From Nitrospiraceae bacterium UBA2600 (GTDB lineage: Bacteria; Nitrospirota; Thermodesulfovibrionia; Thermodesulfovibrionales; Thermodesulfovibrionaceae): a stretch of 64,000 bases of DNA. Below are positions 36,683-42,839 of the stretch, piece after piece. A model generated the notes under the pieces. That model worked only from the letters and a program-made list of their open reading frames with translations, ran no database searches and was not told where the DNA came from. The stretch lies in contig DDKK01000015.1 in assembly GCA_002339325.1 (NCBI GenBank), positions 28,678 to 92,677 on the forward strand. The letters run 5' to 3'. Within the stretch, counting starts at the first letter, position 1; each line of letters begins with the position of its first letter. A program made the translations under genes and the position numbers.

Positions 36683-37389
36683 GATATTCCCGTCAGATAA
36701 TGATTGATGGATGGGGCGAGGAGGGACAGAAAAAGCTAAAAAATTCCACAGTCTTCATAGCAGGTGCTGGTGGACTTGGAAGCCCTGTCTCAGTGTATCT
36801 TGCAGTTGCCGGAATTGGAAAAATAATAATATGTGACTTTGACAGTGTAGAGATAACGAACCTCAACAGACAGATACTACACTGCCATACAAGAATTGGA
36901 ATAAACAAAGCTTTATCTGCAAAGATAACCCTTACTGCCATAAATCCTGATGTTGAAGTGGTTCCTATTACAGATAAAATAGAAGCTGATAATGTGTATG
37001 AACTTATAGGGGATGCTGACATTATCCTTGATTGTATGGATAACCTTGAGACAAGATATCTTCTCAATGAAGTTGCCATAAAGAAAGGAATACCCCTTGT
37101 TTTCGGAGCAATATATGGCATTCAAGGCATGGTAAGTTTTATCCATTCACCAGAAACACCTTGCTTGAAATGTCTTTTTCCAGAGCCTCCTCCAAAGGAG
37201 ACTTTTCCAGTAGTTGGCGCAACTCCTGGAGTTATTGGTGCACTTCAGGCTCTTGAGGCACTTAAACATCTTGTTGGTATCGGTAAGCTTTTAAAAAACA
37301 AACTACTTGTATGGGATGGACTTAGTTCTGAGTTTAAAACTTTCAAAGCCCAGAAAGACTCTTCCTGCCCTGTTTGCGGAAAAATATGA
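36670..37389 (+). CDS. HesA/MoeB/ThiF-family adenylyltransferase
   Basis: This E1-like enzyme adenylates the C-terminus of a ubiquitin-like sulfur carrier (MoaD or ThiS). It has 239 residues. The nucleotide loop is GAGGLGSPV (32-40), NLNRQILH carries the catalytic Arg, and zinc ligands are CLKC and the terminal CPVC. It lacks a rhodanese domain. With no moa or thi gene nearby, a role in molybdopterin, thiamine or another thio-cofactor cannot be separated. Confidence 0.9.
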   Translation: MDFLRYSRQIMIDGWGEEGQKKLKNSTVFIAGAGGLGSPVSVYLAVAGIGKIIICDFDSVEITNLNRQILHCHTRIGINKALSAKITLTAINPDVEVVPITDKIEADNVYELIGDADIILDCMDNLETRYLLNEVAIKKGIPLVFGAIYGIQGMVSFIHSPETPCLKCLFPEPPPKETFPVVGATPGVIGALQALEALKHLVGIGKLLKNKLLVWDGLSSEFKTFKAQKDSSCPVCGKI

Positions 37390-37429
37390 ATAGGAAATTT
37401 TTTTAATTCAGGAATAAAGGAGCGAATAA

Positions 37430-37873
37430 ATGGAATATATAAATGATTTTATGTATTTCGTGATAAAACCGATTGATGAAAAAAGACATCTATATTGTTC
37501 AGGTGTGAATGTAACAAAATTCTCCCCAATTACAAAGGGACGGCATAGACTTGGACAAAATCCTGCGGTAAAGGGCCTTCAAACTCTAAATAACGACATA
37601 AGAGCAATGATTATAGAGAACAGAGCAACGCCTGAGACTATAAAAAATCTATTATGTCAGCACATTAAGCCATTGATGGATGATTTATGGTATACAGAAT
37701 CCTTTCTCATACACAACTACTCACGTCAGTTAGGAGAAAAGATAAAAAATTTTGCCCCTGCAGAGCTTTTAAGAAAAATGTTTAAGGCAATGATGATAAA
37801 TGAAACAGTGCCTGAAAATCTATCAGCTCAGAATCTTCAGAACTACCTTCATAGTTTAACCAAGCGACTTTAA
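37430..37873 (+). CDS. Hypothetical protein, unrecognised
   Basis: This is a 147-residue protein not matched to any family I know. It has no signal peptide, membrane segment or metal motif; the fold looks mixed, with helices in the C-terminal half (IKNLLCQHIKPLMDDLWYTE). A good AAAGGAG precedes the ATG, and it follows the MoeB-like gene by about 40 bases, so it is probably expressed. It is the last gene before the AT-rich HerA/protease island and reads towards it. Confidence 0.6.
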   Translation: MEYINDFMYFVIKPIDEKRHLYCSGVNVTKFSPITKGRHRLGQNPAVKGLQTLNNDIRAMIIENRATPETIKNLLCQHIKPLMDDLWYTESFLIHNYSRQLGEKIKNFAPAELLRKMFKAMMINETVPENLSAQNLQNYLHSLTKRL

Positions 37874-37931
37874 ATTTTTACTCATATAACTCTAAAACAA
37901 CTATTATTGTCCTTTTTCTAAAATCACCATT

Positions 37932-39944
37932 TTAAATATTCACATAATCAGGGATAATCAGTTCAGCTATCTCTGCATTTAATTCTTCAAAAATCCTTTC
38001 ATCTTTACTTATTTCAACAAATTTTTCAAACATCAGCTTAATAAAGATTAATTCTAATTTAGCCCATTCTTCTTCAATGAAGTTTTTAATTCTATCCTCC
38101 GAATTTTCCATGTGAATTGCAATTGGAGTATTTCTTATGCCTGTAGCACAGGTGCTCAACAGCGTCCAATCTCCAGGTCCAAAACCAACTGTTTCTGATA
38201 TAGCTCCCTCTGATATTCCGTAGGATTCGGTTATTATTTGTCTATCAGTCTTTCTCATCAATTTTCCTACAAAATAAGTATTAAGCTGAGCTAATACATT
38301 CGTATCGTTATAAGCAATTCTTTGGGTAGCTAATCCCAAGCCCATGCCGTATTTTCTGCCCCTTCTTGCTAACATCTGACAGGACTCTTTAACTTTCTTT
38401 ATGGAACTTGATTCTTCTTCTTCACTCCTTTTTATGCTTCCTGGAATGAAAAGGTCTGCTTCATCAAAAAAGAATAGTATCGGAGGAGAGGTAATACCTC
38501 TTGACTTTCTGAAATTGTACATAAAATCAATAAAGTAAGAGGCAAAATATCTCAGAGTATTATCATTATCAGACAAAACGATTACTAAAGACTTTTCATT
38601 GTCAGATACTATTTTAAATAGTCCTTCTCTTCCAATGCTGAAAAGATAATCGGATGGCTCTTTAAATTCGTCAGCAAACTTATTTATAAATGTGTTCATT
38701 TGTTGGAGATAGGTTTCACAATATTGTATCAATTCACTGCCAAAATACTCTTCTGCCCAGTCTCTAAGATTCGTATTTATATAATTCAAGTGAGTTTTAG
38801 TGATGTTAATCGAGGTATCTTGGATTTTCTCTCTCATAAATTCAACAAATGATGTAATTTTTTGTTTTGTAACTTTTGAGCCCCTTCCTACTGTTATGTT
38901 ATTTTTCAAAAATTGTCCAAATGAAAATAAGAATTTCTCTATCGACTCACCTTCGACAAACATCTTGAATACTCCTTTTGAGAGAAGGAACCTTACTATC
39001 TCTCTGATTTTATCTTTATATGTTTTCAAGGATGATGGGATAACGATTGAATCAGTTATCTCTTGAGCAGCAAGTTCAAGATTGCTTAAATTTCCTTTTA
39101 AAAATGAGTTTGCATATTTACCAAGATAACTCTCTTCAAGAATAATTACATGAGTATCATTGATTTTTGCCAAGCAGTCAGATAATAGGGTAATATATTC
39201 ATTATTAACGTCAAACACTACAATATTCGTATTTTCTTCTGAATGATACATGAGATATGAAAAAAGAGATGATACTAAGTTGCTCTTACCCGCTCCAGTA
39301 GTTGCGAAAATCCCGAAGTGTCTGTTTATAAGAGAATTGTAATCAATAAATACATTTACGTTATAAAATTTGTGCAAACCGACAGGAAAAATCGTTTTCT
39401 TCTTGATTATTCCTTTGTTTATTACCTGCTCAACAATTTCATTGTTAAGTAAGTAAACTTTGTAGCCCTGAATAGGCTCCATCTCATTCTGTTTTATTAA
39501 GTATTCATTCCCTGTAACTTTAATTTCATAATCAGTTATATCAGCAAAAACTTGAATTTTCAGATTCGGAGACTCTTCTTCCTTTAGGCTTCTATTCCAA
39601 TCTTTCTGCAATTTTTCAAAATCCTCTTCAAGTTTTATGCTTGATGGAGTATTCTTCATTTCTTGAATTTTGTAATAAATAGCCTTCTTATCTGTTATTT
39701 GCAATATTGAAAAGTGTTTTTCATTATCTAAAAATGATATCTCATCATCAATCGGTAGATTTATGCTTGAAAAATTCTCTGCTGCAAGAAATGCTCCCTT
39801 TGTAAGTAATTTCATGACTTCTATTGAATAGGGAAACCATATTTCACATTGAGAACCATTAACATCAATTAAATAACCTGCAATTAGTCTGTTGTGTCTT
39901 TGTTGAAAAAGCGTCTTATAAATTTCATGATTATCATTGCTCAT
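37932..39944 (-). CDS. HerA-type hexameric ATPase/translocase
   Basis: This is a DNA-translocase-type ATPase of the HerA/FtsK superfamily, 670 residues. The N-terminal part (1-200) looks like a beta-rich barrel preceding the motor. Walker A is IFATTGAGKSN (212-222), Walker B is ILFFFDEAD (489-497), a glutamine sensor lies in LATQRIA, and an arginine-finger segment is KLMRKTDRQ (561-569). No nuclease domain is fused. The gene overlaps the upstream protease gene by 11 bases, so the two are translationally coupled. No NurA, Mre11 or Rad50 is adjacent, which argues against the housekeeping repair set. Known defence pairs join HerA with SIR2 or DUF4297 effectors; here the partner is a trypsin-like protease. 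Confidence 0.88.
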   Translation of the reverse strand: MSNDNHEIYKTLFQQRHNRLIAGYLIDVNGSQCEIWFPYSIEVMKLLTKGAFLAAENFSSINLPIDDEISFLDNEKHFSILQITDKKAIYYKIQEMKNTPSSIKLEEDFEKLQKDWNRSLKEEESPNLKIQVFADITDYEIKVTGNEYLIKQNEMEPIQGYKVYLLNNEIVEQVINKGIIKKKTIFPVGLHKFYNVNVFIDYNSLINRHFGIFATTGAGKSNLVSSLFSYLMYHSEENTNIVVFDVNNEYITLLSDCLAKINDTHVIILEESYLGKYANSFLKGNLSNLELAAQEITDSIVIPSSLKTYKDKIREIVRFLLSKGVFKMFVEGESIEKFLFSFGQFLKNNITVGRGSKVTKQKITSFVEFMREKIQDTSINITKTHLNYINTNLRDWAEEYFGSELIQYCETYLQQMNTFINKFADEFKEPSDYLFSIGREGLFKIVSDNEKSLVIVLSDNDNTLRYFASYFIDFMYNFRKSRGITSPPILFFFDEADLFIPGSIKRSEEEESSSIKKVKESCQMLARRGRKYGMGLGLATQRIAYNDTNVLAQLNTYFVGKLMRKTDRQIITESYGISEGAISETVGFGPGDWTLLSTCATGIRNTPIAIHMENSEDRIKNFIEEEWAKLELIFIKLMFEKFVEISKDERIFEELNAEIAELIIPDYVNI

Positions 39945-41643
39945 TTTTAAACCTCTTTAGTTTGGAGATTAAATTATTGATATGAACAATTTGCATCATG
40001 TTAGGATTTTCCAAAGTTCTACAGACATGATCTATCCTTATACCAAGATTAAGTCCTGATATTGAGTCACCCCCAACCCCTCTTGTAGCAATTCCTATTA
40101 TAAATCCCTCGTTTGTAAATATTGGTCCTCCGGAATTACCGGGGTTTATTGAAGCATCTGTCTGTATTGTATAGGATAAAGCGGGATTATCATGAAAATC
40201 ATAAACATTACTGATAATACCTTTTGTAAAAGATAATTCAATACCGGTAATTGCATGCAGAGGGTAGCCGGCAGCATATATTTCTGAACCAATTTTTATA
40301 GGATAATTTTCTGATATAGCAAAAAAATTCTCAATATTAACATCATCTTTTCTAATTACAAATATACAAAAGTCGTATGGATATAAATCAGGGTCCTTAT
40401 CTAAAAAAAAGAATGCCGATTTAGGAGCAATTATGTGTTCAATAGGAATTAAGTCATCTTTCCATTTTGCATATACACATAAGTTATCGTTTTTATCAAT
40501 ATGAAAAGACAAATCCTTAATTGGATTAATTACGTGAATATTTGTCATAAAAAATAATTCTGACTTATTATCCTGGTAAATTACCTGCTTATATAAAAAG
40601 GCTGTTCCATTTCCTATTATTCTGTCATTCAAAACTATATAAACTGGAATTACACTTTTCTTTGCAATTTCAAAAATGTCATCTTTTTGATTTAACTTAA
40701 ATACTCTTATCATTCTTTTTTCTGAACTCTCACGGTAATTTTCTTTGTCTGATAAGTCTTCTTTATTGTCTTCAAACTTTATCTCAAACTCTAAATCAAT
40801 TTTACTATCAACGTCTACATTTTCTTCTTGATTTATGTTCTCCTGTGTTTCATCAATATTAATTAGTTCTGAAATTATCTTGAAATCCTCAATTTTTGAA
40901 ACATCTATTTCTTTTCCTTCAGAAAACTTTATAGGAACGAACTCAACAAATTTTTTTTCGAAATTCTCAATCGTGAAACCAACTAATTCATAATTTGAGT
41001 TTATTACAGGCAGGCCTAAGAGATTGGGCGTATATGGCATATTTAATATTATTCGGTTATTTTCAATGTCTCTTATCATAACGTTAATGCTCTTTAATTC
41101 CTCTTCTAAAGGAGAGCTATCATCGGTCAAGCAAGGAAATTTTTGGTTTTTCTCAGGAACCAATAAGATTAGGCTATCATTTTTATTAATATCTCCCTGG
41201 AAAATTTTAATTGGTTTGATAAAAAGATTAGAAATAGAGGATATAGGTATTTTTAGAGCTACTAAGTCATACTTTCCTGAAAAACTACAAAGTTGTATTT
41301 CTGAGTCTTCAATAATATCTGAAAAGTGTATTAATTTATAGTTTTTTATTTCCTTAAAAATATTCTTCCATACTTCAGAGACTTCAATATTGTTAAGCTT
41401 TTTTTCATTACAATTTTCCATTTCTTTATCATATATCTTTTCAGGTTCCTTTATTAAATTAACAATATCTCCAAACTTTGAAGGAGAAAAAAAGAGCAGG
41501 CAATTATCAGCGTCAAAATCTACAAAAACACAAATAAGTCTGGATAAATTAAAATTTAAGGTTCTAATGTTATCGCTTGAACCACAATAAATATGTGCCT
41601 TAAATGAATATCCTCGGACAGAAAGCTGCTCTTTGGTTATCAT
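39934..41643 (-). CDS. Trypsin-like serine protease with an apparent dead N-terminal trypsin domain
   Basis: This 569-residue cytosolic protein has no signal peptide. The C-terminal domain (about 325-550) is trypsin-like in the DegP/HtrA style, with catalytic His370 (MTNIHVI), Asp424 (YPYDFCIF) and Ser504 (PGNSGGPIF), and no PDZ domain. Residues 1-240 appear to repeat the same fold without the triad: YDLVALKIP resembles the Asp strand, and LLGLPVINSNYELVGFTI resembles the Ser loop but has Leu-Gly in place of the nucleophile. The two halves are joined by an acidic, low-complexity linker (about 243-310). It is coupled to the HerA gene and lies behind a consensus promoter. It is probably the effector of a two-gene module; that role is inference. 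Confidence 0.82.
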   Translation of the reverse strand: MITKEQLSVRGYSFKAHIYCGSSDNIRTLNFNLSRLICVFVDFDADNCLLFFSPSKFGDIVNLIKEPEKIYDKEMENCNEKKLNNIEVSEVWKNIFKEIKNYKLIHFSDIIEDSEIQLCSFSGKYDLVALKIPISSISNLFIKPIKIFQGDINKNDSLILLVPEKNQKFPCLTDDSSPLEEELKSINVMIRDIENNRIILNMPYTPNLLGLPVINSNYELVGFTIENFEKKFVEFVPIKFSEGKEIDVSKIEDFKIISELINIDETQENINQEENVDVDSKIDLEFEIKFEDNKEDLSDKENYRESSEKRMIRVFKLNQKDDIFEIAKKSVIPVYIVLNDRIIGNGTAFLYKQVIYQDNKSELFFMTNIHVINPIKDLSFHIDKNDNLCVYAKWKDDLIPIEHIIAPKSAFFFLDKDPDLYPYDFCIFVIRKDDVNIENFFAISENYPIKIGSEIYAAGYPLHAITGIELSFTKGIISNVYDFHDNPALSYTIQTDASINPGNSGGPIFTNEGFIIGIATRGVGGDSISGLNLGIRIDHVCRTLENPNMMQIVHINNLISKLKRFKNEQ

Positions 41644-41698
41644 TTTTGCAACTCCAATTTATTGTATTTATTTAATCAATATTGCCCTTAACTCAGCT

Positions 41699-41935
41699 TT
41701 ACTGTATAATTTCTACTACACACTTACTAAATAATTGATAATTTAGATTACAATTTGAAGCATTCTTAAGTACCTTTATAAATCTTTTTATTTTTATGAC
41801 CTCATAAATATTGAAAGAATTAGGCAAATAGGAATATGATTTAAAGAATTTTTTTAATAACGATTTGAGAAAATTCTTAATCTTTTTAATCTGACAGTAA
41901 ATAGTTAACTTATCATTTACGCCAATTAAATCCAT
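41699..41935 (-). CDS. Possible small Lys/Asn-rich protein in the leader of the protease-HerA operon
   Basis: This is a 78-codon frame starting 23 bases after the predicted transcription start of the consensus promoter. The composition is Lys, Asn and Ile rich, with no recognised motif and no Shine-Dalgarno sequence. It ends 55 bases before the protease gene. It could be a real small protein, a decayed gene or a long non-coding leader. Confidence 0.3.
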   Translation of the reverse strand: MDLIGVNDKLTIYCQIKKIKNFLKSLLKKFFKSYSYLPNSFNIYEVIKIKRFIKVLKNASNCNLNYQLFSKCVVEIIQ

Positions 41936-41964
41936 TTTTTATCATAATAAAAATTTTAGTAAGT

Positions 41965-41993
41965 ATTATAAAAAATGGAAATTTTTATGTCAA
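41965..41993 (-). promoter_or_regulatory. Perfect consensus sigma-70 promoter for the protease-HerA module
   Basis: On the minus strand TTGACA (41988-41993) and TATAAT (41965-41970) are separated by exactly 17 bases, the full consensus. It points into the protease and HerA genes and lies less than 10 bases from the left end of the insertion-sequence remnant. Confidence 0.8.
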
Positions 41994-42002
41994 TGAACCG
42001 AA

Positions 42003-42066
42003 TTGCCTCATCAAAAATCTAAATGAAAATTAATCGTTGCCTCAAATAAGAAATCTAAACGAAAAT
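42003..42066. repeat. Two tandem subterminal repeats of an insertion-sequence end
   Basis: Two imperfect copies lie 34 bases apart, at 42003-42030 and 42037-42066. Both start TTGCCTCA and end AATCTAAA-GAAAAT with one base changed. This arrangement matches transposase-binding sites at the end of an insertion sequence. Confidence 0.65.
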
Positions 42067-42105
42067 ACAAGCCTCTAAGAGAAAACCCTCAAGGAGGCTT
42101 AAACA

Positions 42106-42279
42106 GTGGGGTTAACGATGAAAGAAAGAAAAGCAATAATGGTAGGGATTTCAAAAAGGTATAAGAGAGCAACAAAAAAGCAAAAGGGTATTATACTTGA
42201 TGAATTCACAGCACTGACTGAATATAATCGCACATATGCATCTTATCTCCTAAGCAACTGTGAAAAGTTATCAAACTAA
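42106..42279 (+). pseudogene. Truncated integrase-type transposase
   Basis: From GTG at 42106 (GGAGG 8 bases before it) or ATG at 42118 the frame reads MKERKAIMVGISKRYKRATK and then LDEFTALTEYNRTYASYLLS, ending at a stop after 53 to 57 codons. This is the N-terminal helix-turn-helix part of the integrase-core transposases common in thermophilic anaerobes (compare the family pattern DEFxxxTGYNRxYASYLL). The catalytic DDE domain is missing. Confidence 0.7.
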
Positions 42280-42348
42280 GGGAGAAAATTTCACTTATAA
42301 ACTTATGTATCTAAAAGTGAGGAATTTAGGTTGTAATACTTTTAAAGA

Positions 42349-42654
42349 TTATATTTTTTCTACCTTTTCAGCTTTCATAACTTTCTTCGCTATCATAAAA
42401 ACAACAAATGCAATAATAATAAAATTTATCAACTCACCCAGAAAGGCGCCATAATTTATTACAAAGGGACCAATTGATAAAGTTGCTGTTTTCCAAGCAC
42501 CTTCTGGTATAAAGGGAGTAATTAATGGCATTATTATATTGTCAACAAGGGATTTAACAAGTGAAGTAGAGGCAGCTCCCATTATAAATGCAATAGCTAA
42601 TGCAATTACTTTATATTCTTTCAAAAAGTCTAAAAATTCCCTAATCATTCCCAT
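42349..42654 (-). CDS. mscL: Large-conductance mechanosensitive channel family protein
   Basis: This 101-residue membrane protein belongs to the MscL family, which opens to release solutes under membrane tension. The N-terminal helix and TM1 (EYKVIALAIAFIMGAASTS) and the LVDNIIMPLI segment match MscL, and TM2 is INFIIIAFVVFMIAKKV. It is shorter than E. coli MscL (136) because the periplasmic loop and C-terminal helix are reduced. AAAGGGGG precedes the ATG, and a good promoter lies upstream. Confidence 0.85.
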   Translation of the reverse strand: MGMIREFLDFLKEYKVIALAIAFIMGAASTSLVKSLVDNIIMPLITPFIPEGAWKTATLSIGPFVINYGAFLGELINFIIIAFVVFMIAKKVMKAEKVEKI

Positions 42655-42681
42655 TTAACGCCCCCTTTCTAATTTTTCTAA

Positions 42682-42710
42682 ATTATAAAACAATATATTT
42701 ATATTTTCAA
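42682..42710 (-). promoter_or_regulatory. Promoter of mscL
   Basis: On the minus strand TTGAAA (42705-42710) and TATAAT (42682-42687) are separated by 17 bases, about 30 bases before the mscL ATG. Confidence 0.7.
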
Positions 42711-42773
42711 CAAAAAATCCTTTTACTAAAGTTGAAGTTCTCTAAAAGATATGACCTCTGAATTTAGCTATTA

Positions 42774-42810
42774 GCTCACAACTAATAACAAAATCTAAAA
42801 GCTTGTGAGC
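42774..42810. other. Inverted repeat after the glutamate synthase operon
   Basis: GCTCACAA (42774-42781) and TTGTGAGC (42803-42810) form an 8-base stem with a 21-base loop between the 3' end of the glutamate synthase operon and mscL. There is no T-run, so a terminator role is uncertain; a regulator site is equally possible. Confidence 0.3.
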
Positions 42811-42839
42811 AAGTAAATTTAATCTATGAATAATTCAAA

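Larger units (their letters stand above)
42003..42279 (+). mobile_element. Insertion-sequence remnant (left end and 5' transposase)
   Basis: The remnant consists of two terminal repeats, a 7-base inverted pair (AAGCCTC at 42069-42075, GAGGCTT at 42094-42100) and the first 50 to 60 codons of a transposase. No convincing right end was found, although the GTGAGGAAT near 42320 weakly resembles the inverted terminus. It separates the protease-HerA module from mscL. Confidence 0.6.

Noticed and set aside
37932..39944. HerA as part of a HerA-NurA DNA-repair set
   Set aside because: No NurA, Mre11 or Rad50 gene is adjacent and the coupled partner is a protease.
42003..42066. The two tandem repeats as the start of a CRISPR array
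   Set aside because: There are only two imperfect copies with a spacer of about 6 bases, no cas genes are near, and they lead directly into a transposase start.
42280..42348. Continuation of the transposase in another frame after the stop at 42277
   Set aside because: Short stretches in other frames could be decayed transposase, but no motif is clear enough to call a frameshift.
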